Assembly: GCF_014646755.1 (NCBI RefSeq)
Contig: NZ_BMNW01000003.1
Coordinates: forward strand, 186,001 to 250,000
Source of the DNA: Pseudomonas asuensis
GTDB taxonomy: Bacteria; Pseudomonadota; Gammaproteobacteria; Pseudomonadales; Pseudomonadaceae
Direction of reading: 5' to 3'
Length of the DNA: 64,000 nucleotides
In this document: in pieces, positions 10,926 through 20,119 of the stretch
Layout of the letters: each line of letters starts with the position of its first letter
Position numbering within the stretch: position 1 is the first letter of the stretch
Position numbers and translations under genes: made by a program
Notes under the pieces: model-generated
Told to the model about the DNA's origin: nothing
The model's input: the letters and a program-made list of their open reading frames with translations, nothing else
Databases searched by the model: none

Positions 10926-12653
10926 CTATGGCGTGGTGGGCTCGCCTGTAGCTTCCCGGCTTGGTGTCTTTCGTTGCTGTAACCAGAGCAGGGCGATCAA
11001 TATCAAGGTTGGAATTCCCAACAGTGTCGTGATCATGAAAAACGATACGTATCCAACGTGCTCGACCATGCTGCCAGAATAGCCGCCTAGCAGACGAGGC
11101 AGCAGCAACATCAACGAGCTGAGCAGGGCATATTGGGTAGCAGAAAAGCGTAGGTTTGTAAGGCTGGATAAATAGGCAATAAAAGCCGAAGAAGCAAGGC
11201 CCGCACTAAAGTTGTCGCAGCAGATGGCAATGATGAGAAGCATCGTACTGGCACCTGTTGTGGCAATCAGGGCAAACAACAGATTGGTCAGCGCTGAGGC
11301 CAAGCCGCCTAGAAAGAGAATTGGCAGAATACTGATGCGAGCGGTCAGAACCCCGCCTGCAGCTGCGCCTAATAGCGTCATCACCACGCCAAATACCTTG
11401 CTAACCATAGCAATTGTTTCCTTGCTATAGCCAACATCGATATAGAACACGCCAGCCATAACGCCCATGACAGTATCGGACAGACGATAGGTGGAAATCA
11501 GTCCCAGCAGCATAAGTGCCTGCCAACGGTAGCGCTGGATGAACTCACTGACTGGCGTCAGAACTGGGCCCATGAGCTTGCGTCCCGAGCTGGACAGACA
11601 GATAAGAGTGATCGACAGGTACATCAGGCCTCGAGGCCAATAGCCTCCAAAAAAAGCCTGACAGCCGCCGGTGACAGCAATACACAGTACGATCAACACA
11701 ATGACCGAGACCGCCTGGTGGGCAAAGTCGAAGCGGGGGACTTCGTTATCATTGCTGGCGGTTTGGTGCAGGTTCATGGGCTGACGAATCTGTTCCAACA
11801 GATCCTTGATGGGCTCATAGATTCGACGCCCCCAGGGAGATACACAGCCAGTGATAAACAACGCATATAAAATGGCGCGAGGCCAGGCGAAATCGATAAC
11901 CGCATTAATCATGGCAGGTATCGAGATCAGCATGACCAGAACAAGTGCAACCGAAAGCAGTTGGTGATTAAAGCCAAAGCGCGAGTCGGCCAGCCCCATG
12001 GGCGCTGCCAGAGGAGGTTCGCGAATAAGAAGGCTGGTTAGCAGGCCCGGCAGTACCAGCAATGCAAAAAGCATATACGTAGTGGCCCAGGCCGACTGGC
12101 TGTAATTCAGTAAACTGGAGCCAAGCATTTCGGCGAGGAAGAGTGCTCCTGCGCTTGCTAGAAGGGAGGCGATTCGGTAACCGGTCATATAGCAGGCTGC
12201 CAGGGCCGCTTGCCGTGAGTCTTCTGCTATTTCGAGTCGATAGGCATCAACTGCAATGTCTTGTGTGGCTGATGAGAAGGCCACAACGACAGCCAGCGCA
12301 ATCATAGCGCTCAGGTGGTACTGCGGGTTACACAGTGCCATGCCCACCAAGCCTATGCCGATGAGTATCTGCGACAGAACCAGCCAAGAGCGCCGACGTC
12401 CCAAGCTGCCAATGATCGGCAGGCGCCATTGATCCAGCATGGGCGACCATACCCATTTAAAGGCGTAGGCAAGGCCAATCCAACTGGCATAGCCAATGGT
12501 TTCGCGCGAGACACCGGCCTCCCTTAGCCAGACGGACAGAGTGGAAAAAACCAACATCGTCGGAAGGCCTGCCGCAAAACCCATTAGCAGCAATGCCAGA
12601 CATGCAGGGGACTTGTACGTGGCGAGGGCTTCTCGCCAAAAGTTTCTGATCAT
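10926..12653 (-). CDS. ampG: AmpG-family muropeptide permease (MFS)
   Basis: A 575-residue major-facilitator permease with about 12-14 hydrophobic segments. AmpG imports anhydro-muropeptides (GlcNAc-anhMurNAc peptides) from the periplasm for cell-wall recycling, and in many gammaproteobacteria it supplies the signal for beta-lactamase induction. AmpG hallmarks include LLMGFAAGLPTMLVFSTLSV near the start, YAFKWVWSPMLDQWRLP and ATQDIAVDAYRLE. The middle carries an extra hydrophilic/hydrophobic insertion, in keeping with the long Pseudomonas form (594 residues in PAO1, recalled). A shared terminator follows; an ATL-type gene lies just upstream on the same strand. Confidence 0.93.
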   Translation of the reverse strand: MIRNFWREALATYKSPACLALLLMGFAAGLPTMLVFSTLSVWLREAGVSRETIGYASWIGLAYAFKWVWSPMLDQWRLPIIGSLGRRRSWLVLSQILIGIGLVGMALCNPQYHLSAMIALAVVVAFSSATQDIAVDAYRLEIAEDSRQAALAACYMTGYRIASLLASAGALFLAEMLGSSLLNYSQSAWATTYMLFALLVLPGLLTSLLIREPPLAAPMGLADSRFGFNHQLLSVALVLVMLISIPAMINAVIDFAWPRAILYALFITGCVSPWGRRIYEPIKDLLEQIRQPMNLHQTASNDNEVPRFDFAHQAVSVIVLIVLCIAVTGGCQAFFGGYWPRGLMYLSITLICLSSSGRKLMGPVLTPVSEFIQRYRWQALMLLGLISTYRLSDTVMGVMAGVFYIDVGYSKETIAMVSKVFGVVMTLLGAAAGGVLTARISILPILFLGGLASALTNLLFALIATTGASTMLLIIAICCDNFSAGLASSAFIAYLSSLTNLRFSATQYALLSSLMLLLPRLLGGYSGSMVEHVGYVSFFMITTLLGIPTLILIALLWLQQRKTPSREATGEPTTP

Positions 12654-12682
12654 GCGAACCGATATTTACAAAAACACACACT

Positions 12683-13036
12683 CTACTCGCAAGCCTCAAG
12701 TGGATTCCACCTATGCCGACGCATGTCCACACGATCGTTACGAAAAATGATGCCTTCAGCTAACAAACGCTGTCGTTGTTCTATTCCGGAAGGGGAATCC
12801 GAGGGCAGACTGATTCGCCCATCAGCCCCAATGACGCGATGCCAGGGAAGGGTTGTCCCCTCCGGCAAACGGGAGAGCGTTCGCCCTACCCATCGGGCTG
12901 CGCGTCCCAATCCGGCTAGTTCAGCCAGTTGGCCATAACTGACTACCTTTCCGGGCGGTATCACAGCCATGGCTCCGAAGAGCGCCGACTGGCGATTTTC
13001 AGGTGTAGCTGAATGCTCGAAAGGAGGCTGAATCAT
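12683..13036 (-). CDS. Alkyltransferase-like protein (ATL, MGMT family without the reactive Cys)
   Basis: A 117-residue protein of the O6-alkylguanine-DNA alkyltransferase fold: VIPPGKVVSYGQLAELAGLGRAA carries the DNA-binding helix and arginine-finger region, and the active-site loop reads PWHRVIGADG. Trp replaces the acceptor Cys of the PCHR motif, the defining change of ATL proteins, which bind O6-alkylguanine and are thought to hand it to nucleotide excision repair instead of repairing it directly. ATG 13036 is preferred over the TTG at 13060 because the family begins close to the PPGKV motif. It lies 29 bases upstream of ampG and may be cotranscribed. Confidence 0.88.
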   Translation of the reverse strand: MIQPPFEHSATPENRQSALFGAMAVIPPGKVVSYGQLAELAGLGRAARWVGRTLSRLPEGTTLPWHRVIGADGRISLPSDSPSGIEQRQRLLAEGIIFRNDRVDMRRHRWNPLEACE

Positions 13037-13222
13037 GCTGCTGAACTCGACGTATTTCAAAAAATAAGCAAAGAAATGCTGCGCCTGTGGAATTTATCAA
13101 TAGAAATCAGTCATATGCGCTTGGCGTAAAACGCTGCGTATTTATTACCTAGCGTCATTCCTGCTCTCTTAACAAGAACCGGGCAATCGCAACCGGCTCA
13201 TCTCTTTACAACGGCGTCTTTT

Positions 13223-14236
13223 ATGTTGTCACGAACTCTCTTTTGCCTTGCCGCTTTTTCTGCCGTCTCCAGTGCCGCATTTGCGGACACGGTATGGTTG
13301 AAAAATGGTGACCGCTTGACCGGGACGATCAAGCTTTTAGACAGCAAGAAGCTATTGTTGCAGACCGATTACGGTGGCTCTATCCCGTTGTCCTGGGACA
13401 AGGTAGCTACGCTACAACGCGATAAACCCGTGTTGGTACAGCGCGGCGAATACGAGAGCAATATTGAGGTCAAGAGCCTCAAACCAGCAAGTCAGGGCCA
13501 GGTCATTGTCGAAACGGAACAGCAGGGCGTGCAGACCGTTCCTCTGGCTAGCATCAGTCAGATTGTGCCACCAAGGCCGCTGCTGCATGACTTTTCGTGG
13601 AAAGGTAATATCGATGCGGCATTGAATTACAAGCGTGCCGACAAAGATACCGACGACTACGATATAGATTTCAAGACCCAGGCACGGCATGGCATGTGGC
13701 GTCATAACGCCCAGGGTAGTTACGACCGCGAAAAGAAGGATGGAGCAGTCTCTACAGATAACTGGTCCCTTCAGTACGCACTGGATCGTTTCTTTAATGA
13801 AAGATTTTTCTGGCAGGGACGACTGTCCTATGACAGGGATAAGGTCGAAGAGATCTCTCGCCAGCGTAACATTGGTACAGGTCCAGGCTATCAGTTTTGG
13901 GATAACGAATTGGGTGCCTTCTCGCTGACAGCACTTCTGGCTCGTGCCGATTACCAATACCGTGATGGCGACAAGGACAGCTTTTATTCAGTGTCCATGA
14001 AGTGGGACTATAACCGTTATGTTTATGGCCAGACCGTCCAACTTTTCACCATAGGTGAGGTAGGACGCCCCTTGGACAATACGGCCAGCTTCAGCCTGGA
14101 TACAGATGTAGGCCTTCGTTATAAGGTTACCAACTGGGCGTCTCTTAATCTGAAGGCGTCAAAACAGCTGGTCAGCGGAGCAAAGGGCAGTCTTAACGAA
14201 ACTCAGTACAGCGCTGGTATCGGTGTGACGTGGTAA
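13223..14236 (+). CDS. DUF481 family outer-membrane protein
   Basis: A 337-residue exported protein. The first ~21 residues are a signal peptide (hydrophobic core, cleavage probably after AAFA). The next ~100 residues hold WLKNGDRLTGTIK, the small beta domain often found at the N terminus of this family, and the rest alternates like a beta-barrel, ending in an aromatic residue (GIGVTW), as expected for BAM-dependent insertion. Related E. coli YdiY is called acid- or salt-inducible, but the role is not established. It is flanked by a 186-bp upstream gap and its own terminator, so it is probably a single-gene unit. Confidence 0.85.
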   Translation: MLSRTLFCLAAFSAVSSAAFADTVWLKNGDRLTGTIKLLDSKKLLLQTDYGGSIPLSWDKVATLQRDKPVLVQRGEYESNIEVKSLKPASQGQVIVETEQQGVQTVPLASISQIVPPRPLLHDFSWKGNIDAALNYKRADKDTDDYDIDFKTQARHGMWRHNAQGSYDREKKDGAVSTDNWSLQYALDRFFNERFFWQGRLSYDRDKVEEISRQRNIGTGPGYQFWDNELGAFSLTALLARADYQYRDGDKDSFYSVSMKWDYNRYVYGQTVQLFTIGEVGRPLDNTASFSLDTDVGLRYKVTNWASLNLKASKQLVSGAKGSLNETQYSAGIGVTW

Positions 14237-14246
14237 TTGCGTATGT

Positions 14247-14273
14247 AAGGCGCCTTTAAGGCGCCTTTTTTAT
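14247..14273 (+). terminator. Rho-independent terminator after the DUF481 gene
   Basis: AAGGCGCC (14247-14254) pairs with GGCGCCTT (14260-14267) around TTTAA and is followed by TTTTATT. Confidence 0.88.
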
Positions 14274-14453
14274 TGAACGCCTTAAGAGCCATACCTTGTA
14301 ACACTCCTTTCTTTAATGCAAAAGCCCGTATTGCCTGGGTTCAAGCCCTTATTATCATTACCATTCCAAGGGCAAGGGTTGAATTAGTCGCTGGTCAACG
14401 CCACTTTGAAGCTTTGGTATGTTCGGGCCTTGGAGGCCCCAAAGGACACTGCG

Positions 14454-14933
14454 ATGCGCAAATTCCTCTTTCTGTTTTTACTGTTTCCCCTGTTGGAGCT
14501 GGCCGTGATGATCAAGATCGGTAGCTCCATTGGAGTCGGCTGGACGTTAATCCTGCTGATCCTGAGTACCCTGACGGGCATAGGCATGCTTCGTGTAGCT
14601 GGTTTTACAACGCTCTGGCGGGCGCGTATGCGTATTGCCATGGGTGAGGTGCCTGAAAAGGAAATCATGCAGGGACTGACAATGGCTGTCAGTGGCTCTC
14701 TGTTTGTCCTGCCCGGTTTTATCAGTGATGTACTGGCTCTGCTGGTGCTTTTGCCGGTAACACGCAAGATGTTAATAGGCTCTGTAATGGCCCGGATCAA
14801 CGTGCGTAGCGGCGGGCATACGTATCAGCATAAGCCTGGTGATTTTCATCAGGATCGCCAGCGCTCAGAGGGGCCTCGTGTGATAGAGGGTGAGTATGAG
14901 CGAAGGGATGATAAGAAGCCGTTTAATCGCTGA
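14454..14933 (+). CDS. fxsA: FxsA family membrane protein
   Basis: A 159-residue inner-membrane protein. FxsA in E. coli, when overproduced, relieves exclusion of phage T7 by the F plasmid; its normal role is unclear. The N terminus MRKFLFLFLLFPLLELAVMIKIGS and two further hydrophobic segments (LLILSTLTGIGMLRVAG, LFVLPGFISDVLALLVLLP) with the GFISD motif are family-defining; the C terminus is hydrophilic. ATG 14454 is preferred over an in-frame start at 14406 because it opens directly into the conserved first helix. It lies just upstream of groES, as in Pseudomonas. Confidence 0.9.
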   Translation: MRKFLFLFLLFPLLELAVMIKIGSSIGVGWTLILLILSTLTGIGMLRVAGFTTLWRARMRIAMGEVPEKEIMQGLTMAVSGSLFVLPGFISDVLALLVLLPVTRKMLIGSVMARINVRSGGHTYQHKPGDFHQDRQRSEGPRVIEGEYERRDDKKPFNR

Positions 14934-14959
14934 ATTTAGAAAATTTTTTAGCTCTGCCC

Positions 14960-14988
14960 CTTGAAATGATTTTCTACAACCTCATGTA
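14960..14988 (+). promoter_or_regulatory. Sigma-32 (heat-shock) promoter for groESL
   Basis: CTTGAAA at 14960-14966, a 13-nt spacer, then CCTCATGTA at 14980-14988. This matches the RpoH consensus CTTGAAA-N(11-16)-CCCCATnT with one change in the -10 element. Position, about 145 bases upstream of groES, fits a heat-shock start site. Confidence 0.85.
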
Positions 14989-15130
14989 GCGGACACCGTA
15001 AGGTTCTTGCCGATGGCAGGCTGAATTCGCATTCCGTTCTGCGGGGTGCACCCGGCGAAGCCGGTTAAAACAAAACGGCCGGTGGTCTTCACCGGTAATT
15101 GGAAACGCTTACATATTAGGAGATACGACT

Positions 15131-15424
15131 ATGAAGCTTCGTCCTCTGCATGATCGCGTCGTGATCCGTCGCAGCGAAGAAGAAACCAAGACTGCTGGCG
15201 GCATCGTGCTGCCGGGCTCGGCTGCCGAGAAGCCGAATCGTGGTGAAGTCGTTGCGGTAGGAACCGGTCGCGTTCTGGATAACGGCGAAGTTCGCGCTCC
15301 AGCCGTAAAGGTTGGCGACAAAGTAGTATTTGGCCCCTATTCCGGCAGCAACACCATTAAGGTTGATGGCGAAGAACTGCTGATCATGGCTGAGTCCGAG
15401 ATCCTGGCTGTACTGGAAGGCTAA
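15131..15424 (+). CDS. groES: Co-chaperonin GroES
   Basis: A 97-residue subunit of the heptameric lid that caps GroEL and encloses the folding chamber. The start [14 protein letters not shown], the mobile loop [20 protein letters not shown] with the GGIVL contact motif, and the end ILAVLEG are canonical. It is the first gene of the groESL operon, 45 bases before groEL, driven by the sigma-32 promoter upstream. Confidence 0.98.
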   Translation: MKLRPLHDRVVIRRSEEETKTAGGIVLPGSAAEKPNRGEVVAVGTGRVLDNGEVRAPAVKVGDKVVFGPYSGSNTIKVDGEELLIMAESEILAVLEG

Positions 15425-15457
15425 TTGCCGATCCCTGTTTCCACCGAATTCGTTTAG

Positions 15458-17110
<1,653 letters not shown>

Positions 17111-17127
17111 GCCCAGCTCCTCAGCTG

Positions 17128-17159
17128 AAAAAGCCCGGCCATATGGCCGGGCTTTTTTA
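17128..17159. terminator. Bidirectional terminator between groEL and the PAP2 gene
   Basis: AAAAAGCCCGGCC (17128-17140) pairs with GGCCGGGCTTTTT around ATAT and is followed by T residues, serving both convergent genes. Confidence 0.94.
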
Positions 17160-17171
17160 TGACCGTAATAA

Positions 17172-17900
17172 TTACAGTGCAGGCGTAGCGGAGGTGGCCT
17201 TTTCTGAAGAGGGAGTTGGGTGATAAAGCATTAGTCGATAAAAGCCCAGGCAGATCAGCCAATCGAAGAGCGCGGTCCATAGGTTGTGTGAAAGGAAGTG
17301 CGCTCCCTGCATCATTCGACCGACAGAAAAGACGCAACCCAGCGCAAGCGCCGTCGTTAAGGCAAGGCGTGCCAAGCGTGGACGACGGTCACGCAGAAAG
17401 AAATAGAACGCGAACAGCGTAAAGCCGCTGGAAGCATGGCCACCGGGCCAGCACAGGTTTGCTTTATTCGTGGCGGGGCGTTCTGACAATAGTGGGGAGT
17501 AAACCTGATTGCCCCCATATTGAACCAGACTCCAAGGGCAGGGGACGTCGGTTAGCTTTTTCAGCGGCATGACAATGGCTGTGCAAGTGCCCATGGCAAG
17601 CACCAGATACCCCAAAGATTTTCGCCAAGACTTCAATGGAGGCCAAAAAAGGCTCAGGATCGAGCCGGCAATCGCAATAAGGCCGATCAGAATAACAAGT
17701 TGTTTGGCTCGATCATGCAAAACATCCTCAAGGAATGCGCTGTGTCGCCCTATAAATCCTGTGCCTGGATCATAAAAGGCGTCTGCCAGGGCAAAGTCCA
17801 GGCGTGTGGGCTCAATACTTAATAAAAGAATCATTACTGCCAAAGGCAGACCCAACGCCCAGAAAAAGTTGAGCGGGCGAGAGTAAGCAGAAGCGTTCAT
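17172..17900 (-). CDS. PAP2-family membrane phosphatase
   Basis: A 242-residue inner-membrane protein with about six hydrophobic segments and the three acid-phosphatase motifs facing the periplasm: KLTDVPCPW (a CPW variant of KX6RP), CWPGGHASSGF (PSGH-like) and GRMMQGAHFLSHNLW (SRX5HX3D-like, with the nucleophilic His). Likely substrates are phosphorylated lipids such as lipid A, undecaprenyl-pyrophosphate or phosphatidylglycerophosphate; the sequence does not decide. It is divergent from colR, and a ColR-type box in the shared intergenic region points toward it, which fits a role in envelope lipid modification. Confidence 0.85.
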   Translation of the reverse strand: MNASAYSRPLNFFWALGLPLAVMILLLSIEPTRLDFALADAFYDPGTGFIGRHSAFLEDVLHDRAKQLVILIGLIAIAGSILSLFWPPLKSWRKSLGYLVLAMGTCTAIVMPLKKLTDVPCPWSLVQYGGNQVYSPLLSERPATNKANLCWPGGHASSGFTLFAFYFFLRDRRPRLARLALTTALALGCVFSVGRMMQGAHFLSHNLWTALFDWLICLGFYRLMLYHPTPSSEKATSATPAL

Positions 17901-18015
17901 GGGTATCCTAGAGGGAAGAAATTATTTACAGGTCAGGCGGCGTTTCGATCTAAACAGATCAAACAGGGCTCCCTGTACGGTGCGCTGTATCGTGTTATGC
18001 CCAAGTGAATGGGCA

Positions 18016-18031
18016 GTGAAAAAAATGTTAA
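18016..18031 (-). promoter_or_regulatory. Candidate ColR-binding site, PAP2/colR intergenic region
   Basis: Read on the minus strand the 16 bases are TTAACATTTTTTTCAC, fitting every defined position of the ColR consensus I recall for P. putida, YYNASNNYTTTTTSAC. It lies 115 bases upstream of the PAP2 start and 40 bases upstream of colR, so it could serve either gene. No convincing -35/-10 pair could be assigned next to it. Confidence 0.6.
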
Positions 18032-18071
18032 ACACGCCTGCGGTGCTATCACGAGGCAATGAGGTGAGTTC

Positions 18072-18755
18072 ATGCGTATTCTGGTAGTTGAAGATAACCG
18101 CGATATCTTGAGTAACCTGATGGACTACTTGAGTCTCAAAGGTTATACGGTTGACTGTGCCCAGGATGGGCTTTCGGGCCTGCATCTGGCGGCAACTGAG
18201 CATTATGACCTGCTGATCCTCGACATCATGCTGCCAGGAATCGACGGGTACACGCTGTGTCAGCGTTTACGTGAAGATGCACGACGCGATACCCCGGTTA
18301 TCATGCTAACAGCGCGTGATCAACTGGATGATCGCCTCAAGGGCTTCCGCTCTGGCGCAGACGACTATCTGGTTAAGCCTTTTGCCTTGTCGGAGCTGGC
18401 TGCTCGGGTTGAAGCGGTCATGCGCAGAACGCGGGGAGGCGGCCGACGCCAGTTGCAAGTGGCCGATCTTGTCTATGATCTGGATACGCTAGAGGTCAGC
18501 CGCGCCGGCAAGTCTCTCAAGCTAAATCCTATTGGTCTCAAGCTGCTTGCGTCCCTTATGCAAAAGAGTCCCCATGTAATCCGGCGAGAAGTTCTGGAGG
18601 AAACGCTTTGGGGTGATGACTGCCCTGATAGCGACAGCCTGCGTAGTCATATTCACCAGCTTCGCCAAGTCATTGATAAGCCCTTTGAAACACCCCTGCT
18701 TCATACCGTCCACGGTGTAGGCTATCGACTGACGAATGATGGTCATGGAGTATAA
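18072..18755 (+). CDS. colR: Response regulator ColR (OmpR family)
   Basis: A 227-residue two-component regulator: receiver domain (residues ~1-118) with acidic pocket E7/D8, phosphoacceptor D51 in LLILDIMLPGIDGY, T in MLTAR and K in LVKPF, then a winged-helix DNA-binding domain ending HTVHGVGYRL. Identity as ColR rests on sequence, the colS gene overlapping its 3' end, and the methyltransferase/kinase pair after it, the known Pseudomonas arrangement. In Pseudomonas, ColRS responds to zinc and ferrous iron and supports membrane integrity, root colonisation and polymyxin tolerance. A ColR-type box lies upstream, so autoregulation is possible. Confidence 0.9.
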   Translation: MRILVVEDNRDILSNLMDYLSLKGYTVDCAQDGLSGLHLAATEHYDLLILDIMLPGIDGYTLCQRLREDARRDTPVIMLTARDQLDDRLKGFRSGADDYLVKPFALSELAARVEAVMRRTRGGGRRQLQVADLVYDLDTLEVSRAGKSLKLNPIGLKLLASLMQKSPHVIRREVLEETLWGDDCPDSDSLRSHIHQLRQVIDKPFETPLLHTVHGVGYRLTNDGHGV

Positions 18756-20040
18756 GCAGAGCCTTTTACGTCGAATTATCATTGCCTTTGTGCTGATGAC
18801 TGCCGTGGTTGGCGGTCTGTTTTCTTTTGGCATTGTCGAAGTTGTGCATTTGGTCGAGGAGCAGTTGATCTCCGAAGACATGAGCAATGAGCTCAATCGC
18901 ATGTTGCGAAGAGACATGCGAAACGGTGGCCAGCCTGTGCTGGATCCTGGCATGAAGCTTTATTACGCTCCTGAGAACGAGCCGCAGTCGTTGCCTCCCG
19001 ATCTGGTCGGGCTCAAGCCGGGCTTTAGCGAAGTTAAGGAGAGCGGCCGTTATTACTATGCCTGGGTTCGTTTCCAGGACGGCCGGCATTACATTCTTTT
19101 GCAGGATCAGAGTGATTTCGAGCGACGAGAAAAAGCGCTTTACCGCGTCGTGCTCAAGGGTTTTTTACTAAGCGTTGCGCTATCAGGCCTGCTGGGCTGG
19201 TTGCTGGCGCGCCGAGTCATTGCTCCGGTCAGTCGTCTGGCTCGCCAAGTTCGTCACCGTGATCAAATGTTGTTGATGGCGCCGCCATTGGCCCCTGATT
19301 ACACCAATGATGAGGTGGGAGAACTGGCAGCAGCATTTGATGATGCGTTAGGGCAGCTACGCGATGCCCTGACTCGAGAGCAGCTATTTACTAGTGATGT
19401 CAGTCATGAGCTGCGTACTCCATTGATGGTAATTGCTACATCGTGCGAGTTGCTGGCTGAGGACCCAGGCTTAAGCCCAAGGGGTAAGGCCCAGCTGCAG
19501 CGTATGATGAGTGCTACCGAAGAAATGCGGGATCTGGTGCAAACCTTCCTTCAGTTGGCTAGAGCGCAACGTGATGTAGCCGTGATTGCACCTCGCAGTT
19601 CGCTCACAACAATTGCTGATGAACTGGTGCAGCAGTGGCAAGGTGCGATTGAAGCGAAGGGGTTAACCTTAAGATATGAGCCCGGGCTTCATAATCCGCT
19701 ACACACTTATAACGCTCCATTCCTGCGGTCAGTCATGAGCAATCTCCTGCGTAATGCTCTTCATTACACGGATTCCGGAGAGATTCGCCTGACGCTGGAA
19801 GAGACGGCGTTTACAGTTGAGGATACGGGCACGGGTATTCCCAACGCTCAGCATGACGAAGTCTTCAAGCCTTTCGTACGGGGCAGTGCAGGGCGAGGAG
19901 AAGGACTGGGGCTTGGTCTCTCTCTTGTCCATCGTATCTGCCAGCTGCAAGGCTGGAAGGTTGTATTGAGCAATCGTCAGCCCAACGGCTGCTGTTTTAG
20001 AGTCGAGTTGGCGCTACCGGAAGGCAGCAAAAGCGATTGA
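18745..20040 (+). CDS. colS: Sensor histidine kinase ColS
   Basis: An inner-membrane kinase of 431 residues. TM1 (~11-31), a periplasmic loop of about 100 residues, TM2 (~135-155), HAMP, H-box TSDVSHELRTPLMVIATS, N-box MSNLLRNALHY, DTGTGIP and GLGLGLSLV. Counting from ATG 18745, the loop has H35, E38 and an ExxE motif at E126/E129, the positions I recall as metal-sensing residues in P. putida ColS; this supports both the identity and the start choice (18736 would shift the numbering by three). It overlaps colR by 11 bp. The expected ligands are Zn(II), Fe and possibly Mn. Confidence 0.9.
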   Translation: MEYKQSLLRRIIIAFVLMTAVVGGLFSFGIVEVVHLVEEQLISEDMSNELNRMLRRDMRNGGQPVLDPGMKLYYAPENEPQSLPPDLVGLKPGFSEVKESGRYYYAWVRFQDGRHYILLQDQSDFERREKALYRVVLKGFLLSVALSGLLGWLLARRVIAPVSRLARQVRHRDQMLLMAPPLAPDYTNDEVGELAAAFDDALGQLRDALTREQLFTSDVSHELRTPLMVIATSCELLAEDPGLSPRGKAQLQRMMSATEEMRDLVQTFLQLARAQRDVAVIAPRSSLTTIADELVQQWQGAIEAKGLTLRYEPGLHNPLHTYNAPFLRSVMSNLLRNALHYTDSGEIRLTLEETAFTVEDTGTGIPNAQHDEVFKPFVRGSAGRGEGLGLGLSLVHRICQLQGWKVVLSNRQPNGCCFRVELALPEGSKSD

Positions 20041-20052
20041 CGTAATTTTCAC
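20037..20052 (+). promoter_or_regulatory. Candidate ColR-binding site upstream of the methyltransferase
   Basis: TTGACGTAATTTTCAC overlaps the colS stop codon and differs from the recalled ColR consensus YYNASNNYTTTTTSAC at two positions (8 and 9). It sits seven bases upstream of a -35-like TTGACC at 20059-20064, the usual place for an OmpR-family activator. Confidence 0.5.
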
Positions 20053-20080
20053 ATGACCTTGACCCTCATTTAACGGCTCG

Positions 20081-20112
20081 CTCCATAAGGTGGCTGCATC
20101 TGACTTATGGAG
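20081..20112 (+). promoter_or_regulatory. Inverted repeat covering the methyltransferase ribosome binding site
   Basis: CTCCATAAG at 20081-20089 pairs perfectly with CTTATGGAG at 20104-20112 around a 14-nt loop. The right arm contains the GGAG Shine-Dalgarno seven bases before ATG 20120, so a transcript carrying both arms would have its ribosome site paired. Confidence 0.65.
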
Positions 20113-20119
20113 TGTCGCC

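Noticed and set aside
14406-14453. N-terminal extension of FxsA
   Set aside because: The extension is unlike the conserved N terminus and ATG 14454 opens directly into the known first helix.
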